Assembly: GCF_002943465.1 (NCBI RefSeq)
Contig: NZ_PTQY01000007.1
Location: 1 to 64,000, forward strand
DNA from: Rhodoferax sp. TS-BS-61-7
Lineage (GTDB): Bacteria; Pseudomonadota; Gammaproteobacteria; Burkholderiales; Burkholderiaceae_C
DNA: 64,000 nt
Reading direction: 5' to 3'
Part shown: piece after piece, positions 36,372-44,540 of the stretch
Position numbering within the stretch: the stretch's first letter is position 1
How the letters are laid out: the number at the start of each line of letters is the position of its first letter
The notes under the pieces: generated by a model
Databases searched by the model: none
What the model saw: the letters and a program-made list of their open reading frames with translations, nothing else
Told to the model about the DNA's origin: nothing
Position numbers and translations under genes: made by a program

Positions 36372-38600
36372 TCAGGTGCTGGCTTCGCCCTTTTCCAGGT
36401 CGTTGCGCAGGGCGGCCTGGGCCACGGCATCCAGGGCGTTGTCCATCACATGGCCGTCGGACACCAGATGGATCAGGCCCATGTCGCGCAGACGGTCCAT
36501 CGTGCGGCGGGACATGGAGTGCGCCCCCCCGCCCGCAGAGGTGAACATGAACAAGGTGCGGTGCGGGCTGGCCCAGGTCAACTGGGCGCGCACCCAGACG
36601 CCATCCAGCGCCAGGTCCACCCAGGACCCGGTGCCCAGACTCTCGGCAGCCCAGGTGTTTTGCAGGGCCGGATCTGCCGCTTGGGGAGCATCAGGCATGG
36701 AAGGCGGCAACTCCTCGCTGTCGCGCATGAAGCCAGAGTCCGTCACCTCGTCGTCCGCCATCCAGAGCTCGTCATCGTCGGGCACCTGAAGCTCTGCGGC
36801 ATCCACCCTGGGCACCAGGGCAGGCGTGGTGCCCCCCTCTGTCGCGACCACACGCCCAGCCTCAAAAGCCTGCTCGTGGATGCTGATAAGACCGTCGAAG
36901 AACGGTGGAATGCGGTCTTCGGGGTAATCGATACGCTGCAGCCCTTGGCGTAGCTTGACCAGCATTTGCGGCACCATGTCCACCAGGCGCGCCCGGTTGC
37001 GGCTGGTCAGGCGCAGCTGCACACTCCAAATCAGGTCGTCCACCAGCGCGAAGTAACCATCAGCGTCCTGCGAGCCATCGGCACAGCGCAGCTGCGACTC
37101 CGCAACCACCTGGGCCCAGGGGCCACGCAGAAAAGTCACTACCAGCTCCGGCACACGCTTGCTGCCCACCCGCCCCATGAATTCTTCTGACAACCGCTGG
37201 GCCAGCATATTGCGCTGTTCAGCATGCAGCAGGCTGCGTGCCGCTTCTTCCGCACGCTGGCGATGTTGGTGTTCTTCTTGCGCCCAGCCGTCTTCGAGTT
37301 TGCGCAGCAAACGGGCGAAGGCATTCGCATCGCCCTCCCCTCCCGACAGCACGCTGACGGCGTTGTCCAGGGTCTTCTGAAACCGCGTAAAACCAGGCTC
37401 CTCGACCGAGGTAAAGGCCAGACTGCGGCTCGTGATCTTGTCCAGAAAATGGCGCGCCGGATGTTTTCTCTCACTGAAGAAACGTGGGTCAGTGTGCGAC
37501 AAGCGCAACAACACCGGCTCCATGGCCTTGAGGTTCTGGCGGATGCCCGGCAGCATGCGCCGGTCTTGCATCAGGTTGTCCAGCATCAGACGCACGACCT
37601 CTTCCCCCAGCTGCTGGCCCAGGGCCTTGCTGCGCACCGCTTCTTTGGACACACGCGGGGCCACCGCAGGGGGCGCCCCGGGCAGGCCCTCCGGGTTGGC
37701 CAAGCGCGCGCGCTCGGCCAAGCGCTTCATCATGGGCTCTACCAACTTCATGTCTTCCAGCGCTTCAAACGAGGCAGGCACCGTGTGGGTAAAGTCTTTG
37801 GCGCCGGCCGCGGCCCCGCTGGGGTCCAGCTCACCGGACAGCAGACGGCGCAGCTTGTCCAGCGTGAGCAGCGTACGGGTGACCGAGTTTTCAGCCCCCT
37901 TCACCGGCGCACCAAACGGACCGGTGCCACCCGTCAGGGGCACCACGGGCTCCACACCTTGGGAACGCAACCAATCCACCATTTCGCGGTACAGCTGGGC
38001 CAGTGCCGCCCCCAACAAGCTGGCGGCAGGCCCCATAACACCAGCGCGGGCCTCATCCGCCGGAATGCACTGGGCCAAGGACTCGCGCAGCGCATAAACA
38101 AAGTTTTCGGGTTTGAGCGGGTTCAGGTGGGCTTGTACGCTGCTCCAACCCAACAAGCTGCTTACCAGCCCATTGAAGGCCGGCAACACCGTGTCCACGG
38201 ACAGCAGGACTTCCTGCTCGGTCATGGCCAATTCGATATTGGCGTCGATCTGCTCCTCCTCCAGAAACTGGAAGTCATCGAAGCGCACCCGGGCCGGGGT
38301 AGATTGATGCCGCGCCGTGCCGCCGTACACAGCGGAACGCAAGGCCGTGGAAAAGGCGTATTGGAATTCTTTTTTCTGTTGGGCCAAGGCCTCCACCACG
38401 GCACGGCGCTGGGGGTTCTGGCGGGCGTGCAGGCCTTTCTTGCTATGGGCCTCGGAGGTTGCCAGCTGCAAGCCGGCGATGACGTCGTCGATCACCGCAT
38501 CACTTTGCTCCAGCACCACCTCGATGCAAGCCTGTAGCGAGGGCTTGGTCGCTCCCGGATCGTGGGCCACGCCGAGGCGCCGCAACAGGTATTTCTTCAT
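36372..38600 (-). CDS. DUF1631 family protein, copy B
   Basis: Cytoplasmic 742-residue DUF1631 protein from the ATG at 38600 (MKKYLLRRLGVAHDPG). It matches copy A along its length: LMLDNLMQDRRMLPGIRQNL, LLRLSHTDPRFFSERKHPAR, TSRSLAFTSVEEPGFTRF, and C-terminal LGTGSWVDLALDGVWVRAQL with TWASPHRTLFMFTSAGG. The shared end DALDAVAQ/NALDAVAQ is striking. The linker before the C-terminal barrel is very acidic (VPDDDELWMADDEVTDSGF). Function unknown. It is first in a likely DUF1631-ettA-DUF1631 transcript and divergent from rhlE. Confidence 0.85.
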   Translation of the reverse strand: MKKYLLRRLGVAHDPGATKPSLQACIEVVLEQSDAVIDDVIAGLQLATSEAHSKKGLHARQNPQRRAVVEALAQQKKEFQYAFSTALRSAVYGGTARHQSTPARVRFDDFQFLEEEQIDANIELAMTEQEVLLSVDTVLPAFNGLVSSLLGWSSVQAHLNPLKPENFVYALRESLAQCIPADEARAGVMGPAASLLGAALAQLYREMVDWLRSQGVEPVVPLTGGTGPFGAPVKGAENSVTRTLLTLDKLRRLLSGELDPSGAAAGAKDFTHTVPASFEALEDMKLVEPMMKRLAERARLANPEGLPGAPPAVAPRVSKEAVRSKALGQQLGEEVVRLMLDNLMQDRRMLPGIRQNLKAMEPVLLRLSHTDPRFFSERKHPARHFLDKITSRSLAFTSVEEPGFTRFQKTLDNAVSVLSGGEGDANAFARLLRKLEDGWAQEEHQHRQRAEEAARSLLHAEQRNMLAQRLSEEFMGRVGSKRVPELVVTFLRGPWAQVVAESQLRCADGSQDADGYFALVDDLIWSVQLRLTSRNRARLVDMVPQMLVKLRQGLQRIDYPEDRIPPFFDGLISIHEQAFEAGRVVATEGGTTPALVPRVDAAELQVPDDDELWMADDEVTDSGFMRDSEELPPSMPDAPQAADPALQNTWAAESLGTGSWVDLALDGVWVRAQLTWASPHRTLFMFTSAGGGAHSMSRRTMDRLRDMGLIHLVSDGHVMDNALDAVAQAALRNDLEKGEAST

Positions 38601-38893
38601 CGTGCGCCCATTCTCCACAACCCTGACCGTTTGCACCAGTAGCGTGACAGATTGTTACGGCGCTTAGCCCGTGTTTTGAGGTCCTTGCAACACCTCTTTT
38701 CGGCCACCAAGGCAATGCATGCGACAATACGACCCATTGCGGCGCTTCAGTTGCCCGCAATACCAGCACCTTGCTGGGGACCCCACGACACAGGGCGTCC
38801 CACTTTTGAATCCATCTGCCTTTGACTGACTGCCGGCCTTTGTGCCTGCAGAACGGCCGATTCCCAAGCGTCCCGGACGGACGCATCTATCCA

Positions 38894-40666
38894 ATGAACT
38901 TCGAAGAACTGAACCTGGCCCCTGCCATTGTCAAAGCCGTGCGCGAGCAGGGTTACGAGACCCCCACTGCGATCCAGGCCCAGGCGATTCCGCTGGTGCT
39001 GGAAGGCCATGACCTGCTGGGCGGCGCCCAGACCGGTACCGGCAAGACCGCAGCCTTTACCCTGCCCCTGCTGCACCGCCTTTCCATGAGCCGCAGCGCG
39101 CAAAACAAATTTGGCGGCACCGGCATCCGTGCCCTGGTGCTGACCCCCACCCGCGAACTCGCCGCCCAGGTGGAAGAGTCCGTGCGCCAGTACGGCAAGT
39201 ACCTGCAACTGTCCTCCACCGTCATCTTTGGCGGCGTGGGCATGAATCCGCAAATCTCCAAGGTCAAAAAGGGCGTGGACATTTTGGTGGCCACTCCCGG
39301 TCGTCTGCTGGACCTGGCCCAACAAGGCATGCTGGACCTGGGTCAAGTGCAAATGTTGGTATTGGACGAAGCCGACCGCATGCTGGACATGGGCTTCATC
39401 CACGACGTGAAGAAGGTGCTGGCCCTGGTGCCCAAAGAAAAGCAAAGCCTGCTGTTCTCGGCCACCTTCAGCGATGAAATTCGCGAGCTGGCCAATGGCC
39501 TGCTGAAGAACCCGCAAAGCGTGCAGGTGACACCGCGCAACACCACGGTGCAGCGCATCACGCAAGTGATCCACCCCGTGGGCCGTGGCAAGAAGAAGGC
39601 CCTGCTGGCCCACATCATCAACGAGCAAAACTGGAGCCAGGTGCTGGTGTTCACCCGTACCAAGTTTGGCGCCAACAACGTGGCCGAGTTCCTGGAAAAA
39701 AACGGCATCACCGCCATGGCGCTGCACGGCAACAAGAGCCAGGCTGCTCGTACCCAGGCGCTGTCCGGTTTCAAGAGCGGCGATGTGCGCGCCCTGGTGG
39801 CCACCGACATTGCCGCCCGCGGTATCGACATTGACGACCTGCCGCACGTGGTGAACTACGAAATCCCGAACGTCAGCGAAGACTATGTACACCGCATTGG
39901 CCGTACCGGCCGCGCGGGTGCTGACGGCGCTGCAGTGAACCTGGTGTGCCTGGACGAAGAAGGCTTTATGCAGGACATCGAGCGCTTCACCAAGCAAAAG
40001 ATTGACGTCAAGGTCATCGACGGCTTTGGCCCCGAACCCGGCGAAAAGGGCGAACCCATCGCCATGGGCCGCCAGACCATTTGGGGCGGCGCAGGCAAGC
40101 CGCCTAGCCGCGACGTGATGCAGGCCGCTGCCAAAGCCGCCCGCACCGAAATGCTGCAACGCGTGCGTGACAGCAAGGCCGGCCAGGGCGGCGCACGCTC
40201 CGGCGGCGGTGGCAATGGTGGTGGTAACGGCGGTAATGGCGGTGGCCGTGGTGGCCAGGGTCCACGCGGCAACGGCGGTGGTAACGGTGGCGGCCAAGGC
40301 CGTGGTGTCGACCGCAGCGGCGAATTCCAGCCTCCACGCCCGCAAGGCGCACGCCCGCCCCAGGGCCAAGGCCGTGGCCGCGGTCCCGGCATGGGCCAGC
40401 CTGCTGGTTTTGCCAACGAACCCCGTGCACCGCGCGCACCTGCCGGTCAGCCTGACCCGATGCGCACCAGCGTCGATATGATGGCCGAGCGCGGCGCTCG
40501 CCGCAGTTACGGCGGTGGCAACCGCAACGGAGGCGGCAATGGCGGTGGCGGATACGGTGGTGGTGGCGGAGGAGGCTTCGGCGGTGGTGGCCGCTCGGGT
40601 GGCTTTGGTGGCGGGGGCAACGGGTCTCGTGGGCCGCGAGGTTCTGGCGGCTCTTCTAGCCGATAA
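38894..40666 (+). CDS. rhlE: DEAD-box ATP-dependent RNA helicase, RhlE type
   Basis: RNA helicase, 590 residues from ATG 38894 ([16 protein letters not shown]). Motifs in order: AQTGTGKT near residue 47, [23 protein letters not shown] near 156, [26 protein letters not shown]. The core ends near residue 385. The remaining 200 residues are a low-complexity tail with many Gly-Gly-Asn and Arg-Gly runs, plus Pro/Gln-rich parts, expected to be disordered and to bind RNA. The last 83 bases also encode the start of the next gene in another frame. The 293-base divergent gap before it is long enough for a leader, but I see no firm signal there. Confidence 0.93.
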   Translation: MNFEELNLAPAIVKAVREQGYETPTAIQAQAIPLVLEGHDLLGGAQTGTGKTAAFTLPLLHRLSMSRSAQNKFGGTGIRALVLTPTRELAAQVEESVRQYGKYLQLSSTVIFGGVGMNPQISKVKKGVDILVATPGRLLDLAQQGMLDLGQVQMLVLDEADRMLDMGFIHDVKKVLALVPKEKQSLLFSATFSDEIRELANGLLKNPQSVQVTPRNTTVQRITQVIHPVGRGKKKALLAHIINEQNWSQVLVFTRTKFGANNVAEFLEKNGITAMALHGNKSQAARTQALSGFKSGDVRALVATDIAARGIDIDDLPHVVNYEIPNVSEDYVHRIGRTGRAGADGAAVNLVCLDEEGFMQDIERFTKQKIDVKVIDGFGPEPGEKGEPIAMGRQTIWGGAGKPPSRDVMQAAAKAARTEMLQRVRDSKAGQGGARSGGGGNGGGNGGNGGGRGGQGPRGNGGGNGGGQGRGVDRSGEFQPPRPQGARPPQGQGRGRGPGMGQPAGFANEPRAPRAPAGQPDPMRTSVDMMAERGARRSYGGGNRNGGGNGGGGYGGGGGGGFGGGGRSGGFGGGGNGSRGPRGSGGSSSR

Positions 40667-41249
40667 GCAGTACAGCGCGGTACACAGTCTGGGGCGGCGC
40701 ACGCTGCCCCTCACCCACCCCAAGCTGACCCAACACATCGTCGACTTCGCGGCGCTCCCCGAGCTGCCGCGAACCGACGATGTTTTTATTTGTCTGGGCA
40801 CCACCATCAAGGTGGCGGGGAGCCAGCAGGCCTTTCGCGCCGTGGACTATGAAGCGGTTATGGCTGTAGCCCTTGCAGGATATGCGCAAGGCGCTACAAA
40901 ATTAGGAGTAGTGAGTGCCATGGGCTCAGACCCAAAATCCAGCATTTTCTACAACCGGACCAAGGGCGCGATGGAAGCTGCCGTGTCTTCCATCGGCTAC
41001 CAGAGCGTCTCCATTGCACAGCCGTCCATGCTGGCGGGCAACCGCGCGTCACTGGATCAACCCGTGCGCAAAGGCGAGATTTTGGCGCTCAATGTATCTC
41101 GCTGGCTGGGGCCGCTGATACCGGCCAATTACCGCCCCATCTTGGCTGCTGACGTAGCGGCAGGCCTGGTGCGTGCGGTGAGAAACGGGCGACCCGGTGT
41201 GCAACGCATTCTGTCGGGCGAACTGCAGGGCGCCAACCAGCACCCCTGA
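40584..41249 (+). CDS. NAD(P)H-binding Rossmann-fold oxidoreductase overlapping rhlE
   Basis: Atypical SDR (NAD(P)H-binding) protein. From GTG 40584 it has 221 residues and starts [20 protein letters not shown]: the cofactor loop GATGLVG is encoded in the +1-shifted frame of the helicase tail. GGAGGAGG at 40568-40575, itself glycine codons of rhlE, gives a ribosome site eight bases upstream; GTG 40587 or 40599 are alternatives. Later motifs [35 protein letters not shown] (catalytic-type YNRTKG) and PSMLAGNR fit the family. A dispersed-repeat copy encodes [13 protein letters not shown]. The fold is sure; the substrate is unknown. Confidence 0.85.
   Translation: MVAARVALVAGATGLVGREVLAALLADKQYSAVHSLGRRTLPLTHPKLTQHIVDFAALPELPRTDDVFICLGTTIKVAGSQQAFRAVDYEAVMAVALAGYAQGATKLGVVSAMGSDPKSSIFYNRTKGAMEAAVSSIGYQSVSIAQPSMLAGNRASLDQPVRKGEILALNVSRWLGPLIPANYRPILAADVAAGLVRAVRNGRPGVQRILSGELQGANQHP
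40864..40908 (-). repeat. Dispersed short repeat, copy 6 (inside Rossmann protein gene)
   Basis: Minus strand reads TCCTAATTTTGTAGCGCC, TTGCGCATATCCTGCAAGGG, CTACAG. On the coding strand it yields [14 protein letters not shown] in the same phase as the lolD copy, and its codons (TTA, GGA, AAA, GTA) are AT-richer than the neighbours. Confidence 0.65.
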
Positions 41250-41261
41250 ACGTGCCAGCGC

Positions 41262-41642
41262 TTAGCCGCGCACGAACAGCGTGACCAGCGGCTGGTCGCC
41301 CACCTGCTGACTCCAATGGCCGTGGATGGCGGCGTCAAATGTGGCGCCTTCGGGCAGCAGGTCGGCCGAATAGAAATGCTCGCCCGCCTTGAAGATGCGC
41401 GACTCGCCATGCACACCAATCTCCATCTGCCCCTGCAGGATGAAACACCACTGCGTGTGGCCCGAGCAGTGGAACTGGCTGCGAAAGCCCACCGGACTGG
41501 TGCGCAGCTGGTAGCCGCCCGAGGCAAACACCTCTGACAGCATGGACTGCGGGGTACCGAGGTTCAGCGGTAGGGCCTCTTCCTTGAAACGGGCGCGGCC
41601 GTCGGTGTCGGTGAACAGGATGACTTTGGTGAAAGTGGCCAT
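41262..41642 (-). CDS. Cupin-domain protein
   Basis: Small beta-barrel protein of 126 residues. Cupin motif 1 appears as FRSQFHCSGHTQWCFILQG followed by MEIGVHGESRIFKAGEHF; motif 2 is loosely ALPEGATFDAAIHGHW-like. It probably binds a metal through histidines, as in small sugar- or acid-binding cupins, but enzyme activity is unproven. It is convergent with the Rossmann protein gene (12 bases between stops) and lies downstream of the MFS gene on the same strand, with 60 bases between. Confidence 0.78.
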   Translation of the reverse strand: MATFTKVILFTDTDGRARFKEEALPLNLGTPQSMLSEVFASGGYQLRTSPVGFRSQFHCSGHTQWCFILQGQMEIGVHGESRIFKAGEHFYSADLLPEGATFDAAIHGHWSQQVGDQPLVTLFVRG

Positions 41643-41703
41643 GGTGGGGTGGGTGCTCAGTTGGGGAACAATGCCGGCGATTATTCCCCAAGGCTGCCCC
41701 TAC

Positions 41704-42936
41704 TCACGCAGGCTGGCGCACCAGCTTGGCCTCTTTGATCGGCAGGTGGATCAGCGCAGCCCCCACGGCCAGCACGATGTCGATGTACCAAACCCAGTTG
41801 TAGCTACCAGTCGCATCAAAAATCTTGCCGCCCAGGAAGGCACCGAGGAAGCCACCCACCTGGTGCGTCAGCATCACCAGGCCAAACAACGTGGCCATGT
41901 GGGCCGTGCCAAAGAACTTGGCCACCAGGCCCGCCGTGGGCGGCACCGTAGACAGAAAACTCACACCCATGACCGCGGCAAATACCAGCACCACAGGGCC
42001 GGTCTTCGGCGCTAGCAGAAACACCAGTACGGCGATGGCACGCACGCTGTAGACCAGCGACAGCAACGACTTCATGCGCCAGCGGCCCACGGCCCAGCCC
42101 ATGGCAATGCTGCCCACGATGTTGAACAGCCCCAGAATGCCAAGCGCCCAGGCGCCCCACTGCGTGGGCAGACCACACGCAGCCACCACGCCCGGCAAGT
42201 GCGTGGCCAGAAACGCCACATGGAAGCCACATACAAAGAAACCCGCCGCCAGCAACAAAAAGCTGGGCGTGCGCAAAGCCAGTCGTACGGCGTCGCCTGT
42301 GCCCATGGCTTTGACACCGGGTACTGCCACCTGCACTGTGTTGCCCTTCAGGAAAAAGGCCGCGGGCAGCGCCAACAGCACAATGCCCGCCATCACCTGC
42401 ATGGCATTGCCCCAGCCCACGCTGACCATCAATGCACCGGCGATGGGCGCCATGATGAATTGGCCAAATGAACCACCCGCATTGACGATACCCGTGGCCA
42501 TGCCGCGCTTGTTAGCGGGCAGCAGGCGTGTGGTTGCCGCCATCAGCACCGCAGGGCCTGCCATGCCGGCGCCACCGGCTGCCAACACACCAATGGCAAA
42601 GATCAGCCCGGCGGTGGTGGTCATGAACGGCGTGATGAAAGTACCCAGGGCTACCAGCGCTACGCCCAGCAGCAGCACACGCCCGGCGCCCACGCGGTCG
42701 GCAAAGGCGCCCGCAAAGGGCTGCGTCAACCCCCACCACAGCTGGCCAAACGCAAACGCCAGGCTGATGCTGCCCACGCCCAAGCCGGTGGACGTGTTGA
42801 GCGAGCTGAGGAACAGGCCCATAGTCTGGCGCACGCCCATGGTCAGCGCAAAAGCGCCCGCGGCGGCCAGCAAGATCACCCACACCGCAAAGGTGCGCGC
42901 GGTGGTATTTGTCCCTTCGGTTTCAGGCTTCGTCAT
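41704..42936 (-). CDS. MFS transporter (OFA/MCT-like)
   Basis: Twelve-helix major facilitator, 410 residues from ATG 42936 (MTKPETEGTNTTARTF). The region ALTMGVRQTMGLFLSSLNTS and SLAFAFGQLWWGLTQPFAGA fit monocarboxylate/oxalate-type MFS proteins; FADRVGAGRVLLLG is the loop 2-3 motif. Direction and substrate unknown. Its start overlaps the end of the marR gene by 14 bases, so it is translationally coupled to and probably regulated by that repressor. An upstream frame start at 42978 is inside marR and less likely. Confidence 0.88.
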   Translation of the reverse strand: MTKPETEGTNTTARTFAVWVILLAAAGAFALTMGVRQTMGLFLSSLNTSTGLGVGSISLAFAFGQLWWGLTQPFAGAFADRVGAGRVLLLGVALVALGTFITPFMTTTAGLIFAIGVLAAGGAGMAGPAVLMAATTRLLPANKRGMATGIVNAGGSFGQFIMAPIAGALMVSVGWGNAMQVMAGIVLLALPAAFFLKGNTVQVAVPGVKAMGTGDAVRLALRTPSFLLLAAGFFVCGFHVAFLATHLPGVVAACGLPTQWGAWALGILGLFNIVGSIAMGWAVGRWRMKSLLSLVYSVRAIAVLVFLLAPKTGPVVLVFAAVMGVSFLSTVPPTAGLVAKFFGTAHMATLFGLVMLTHQVGGFLGAFLGGKIFDATGSYNWVWYIDIVLAVGAALIHLPIKEAKLVRQPA

Positions 42937-43405
42937 CGTCAGGCTCCAGGGGGGACAGCAGTTCCAGGGATTCGTCAATCAGTGCATGCAAGGCCAGCAC
43001 GCGCGCTATGCCCAGCGTGGCGTTGATGCCCTCTTGCGCCACGCGCCACTTGCGCTGTGCCTCGGTGCGTTTGGTGTGGCCGGCCTCGGTGGCGCTGATC
43101 AGGCGACTGCGTGCATCGTCGCCCGCATTCACCACGATCCAGCCGCTGGCAATGAGCGGCTGCAGGTTGCGCGACAGCGTCGAGGTGCTCATGCGCATCA
43201 CGCCCGCCAGATCCACCGCGCGCAACGGGCCCAACTTCACCACATGCGACAGCAGGGAGTACTGCGTGGTCTTCAGGCCCATCTTGGCCAGCTCTGCGTC
43301 GTAATGCTGGGTCACGCGGCGGGTGAGCTGGCGCAGCTTGAGGTTGGTGCAGCCCTGCGGTTTGGGGATGTCCGCAGTGGCAGCAGACTTGACAAGGGTT
43401 TTCAT
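42923..43405 (-). CDS. MarR-family transcriptional regulator
   Basis: Winged-helix repressor of 160 residues. The N-terminal TNLKLRQLTRRVTQHYDAEL leads to the helix-turn-helix with LSHVVKLGPLRAVDLAGVMR and MSTSTLSRNLQPLIASGWI, and the wing follows (GDDARSRLISATEAG). MarR proteins bind palindromes near their own gene and release on binding aromatic ligands. The gene is divergent from the thioesterase gene, and a perfect palindrome lies between them. It overlaps the MFS gene, its likely target. Confidence 0.92.
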   Translation of the reverse strand: MKTLVKSAATADIPKPQGCTNLKLRQLTRRVTQHYDAELAKMGLKTTQYSLLSHVVKLGPLRAVDLAGVMRMSTSTLSRNLQPLIASGWIVVNAGDDARSRLISATEAGHTKRTEAQRKWRVAQEGINATLGIARVLALHALIDESLELLSPLEPDDDEA

Positions 43406-43427
43406 GCAAATTATTGTAGCTGCATTA

Positions 43428-43441
43428 GTTGCATATGCAAC
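43428..43441. promoter_or_regulatory. Palindromic MarR operator candidate
   Basis: GTTGCATATGCAAC, a perfect 14-base palindrome between the marR start (43405) and the thioesterase start (43477), in a short AT-rich gap with flanking TGCAAATTATTG and AATGCAATTT that extend the TTGCA/TGCAA theme. Confidence 0.6.
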
Positions 43442-43476
43442 AATGCAATTTCAATCATCCCCAACACGAAATTTCC

Positions 43477-44031
43477 ATGAACACCCTGACCACTCCCTCC
43501 ACCCTGGACGCCTGGCTGGCCGAAGAGGCTGCCGTTCTCGCCCGCCTGAACGCAGGCCCCGGCCCCGGTGTGGCACGACCTGACCAGATAGCCCACCTGA
43601 CCGGCATGGAGCTGATGCAGGCCATGCTGCGCGGCGAGCTGCCCTACGCCGCCATCGCCAAGACGCTGGACTTCACGATTGTGGAAGTGTCCGAAGGCCG
43701 TGCGTTGTTCCAGGGCACGCCCGGTCCCGCCCACCTCAACCCCATGGGCACCATCCACGGCGGCTGGTACGCCACGTTGCTGGATTCGGCGCTGGGCTGC
43801 GCCGTGCACACCATGATGTTGCCCGGGCGCGGCTACACCACGGCCGAGCTGGGCGTCAACCTGGTCAAGGCCATCGGCCCCAAAGTGCAGCGCATTCGCG
43901 CAGAAGGCAAGGTCATCCACTGCGGCCGCCAGCTCGCCACGGCCGAGGCCCGCCTCTATGGCCCCGACGGCACGCTGTACGCCCATGCCACCACCACCTG
44001 CCTGGTGTTTGACCTCAAGCTGCCCGGGTAA
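43477..44031 (+). CDS. PaaI-type hotdog thioesterase
   Basis: Acyl-CoA thioesterase of the PaaI/YdiI-like hotdog family, 184 residues from ATG 43477 ([13 protein letters not shown]). The catalytic segment [20 protein letters not shown] lies near residue 88, and [17 protein letters not shown] near 123 completes the hotdog sheet. The frame extends upstream to 43429 but that part covers the operator. Divergent from marR, so probably under the same repressor; the MFS protein may handle the acid released. Confidence 0.88.
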   Translation: MNTLTTPSTLDAWLAEEAAVLARLNAGPGPGVARPDQIAHLTGMELMQAMLRGELPYAAIAKTLDFTIVEVSEGRALFQGTPGPAHLNPMGTIHGGWYATLLDSALGCAVHTMMLPGRGYTTAELGVNLVKAIGPKVQRIRAEGKVIHCGRQLATAEARLYGPDGTLYAHATTTCLVFDLKLPG

Positions 44032-44057
44032 ACGCGGGCTGCGGCACAATCTCTGGC

Positions 44058-44471
44058 ATGCGATTTCTCCACACCATGCTGCGCGTTGGCAACCTCCAAC
44101 GCTCCATCGACTTTTACACCGGCGTGCTCGGTATGCAGGTGCTGCGCACCTCGGAAAACCCCGAGTACAAATACAGCCTCGCCTTCCTCGGTTTTGACGG
44201 TGGCAACCCCGGCCAAGCCGAGATCGAGCTGACCTACAACTGGGGCGTGGAGAGTTACGAGCTGGGCTCCGCCTACGGCCACATCGCACTCGGCGTGCCC
44301 GACGCCTACGCGGCCTGCGAGAAGATCAAGGCGGCCGGTGGCAACGTGACACGCGAGGCCGGTCCGGTCAAAGGCGGCACCACGGTGATTGCGTTTGTGA
44401 CCGACCCGGATGGCTACAAGATCGAGCTGATCCAGAAGGCTGAGCAGGCTGCGGGCGTGGGACTAGGTTAA
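44058..44471 (+). CDS. gloA: Lactoylglutathione lyase (glyoxalase I)
   Basis: VOC-fold enzyme that isomerises the methylglyoxal-glutathione hemithioacetal, 137 residues. Metal ligands are seen as FLHTMLRV (His5), [10 protein letters not shown] (Glu), YGHIALGV (His) and GYKIELIQK (Glu), the Ni/Co-type bacterial GloA pattern. [12 protein letters not shown] is the typical first repeat. It follows the thioesterase by 26 bases and may share its transcript. Confidence 0.95.
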   Translation: MRFLHTMLRVGNLQRSIDFYTGVLGMQVLRTSENPEYKYSLAFLGFDGGNPGQAEIELTYNWGVESYELGSAYGHIALGVPDAYAACEKIKAAGGNVTREAGPVKGGTTVIAFVTDPDGYKIELIQKAEQAAGVGLG

Positions 44472-44540
44472 CGTCCTATCCCGTTCGTGACGACGAAACA
44501 TGTAAAAGCCTTCCCATCAGCCAGATACAAGAGGTAGGTT

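Noticed and set aside
38601..38893. Long divergent gap between DUF1631 copy B and rhlE as a cold-shock leader
   Set aside because: Length would fit, but I could not find a cold-box or a convincing structured leader by eye; left as plain promoter region.
40195..40650. GGN-rich tandem sequence that might be taken for a repeat array or CRISPR
   Set aside because: It is in frame with rhlE and encodes the low-complexity tail; there are no regular spacers.
38747..40810. 687-codon frame opposite rhlE
   Set aside because: It mirrors the helicase gene; its Ala/Thr/Val repeats are the complement of the glycine-rich tail.
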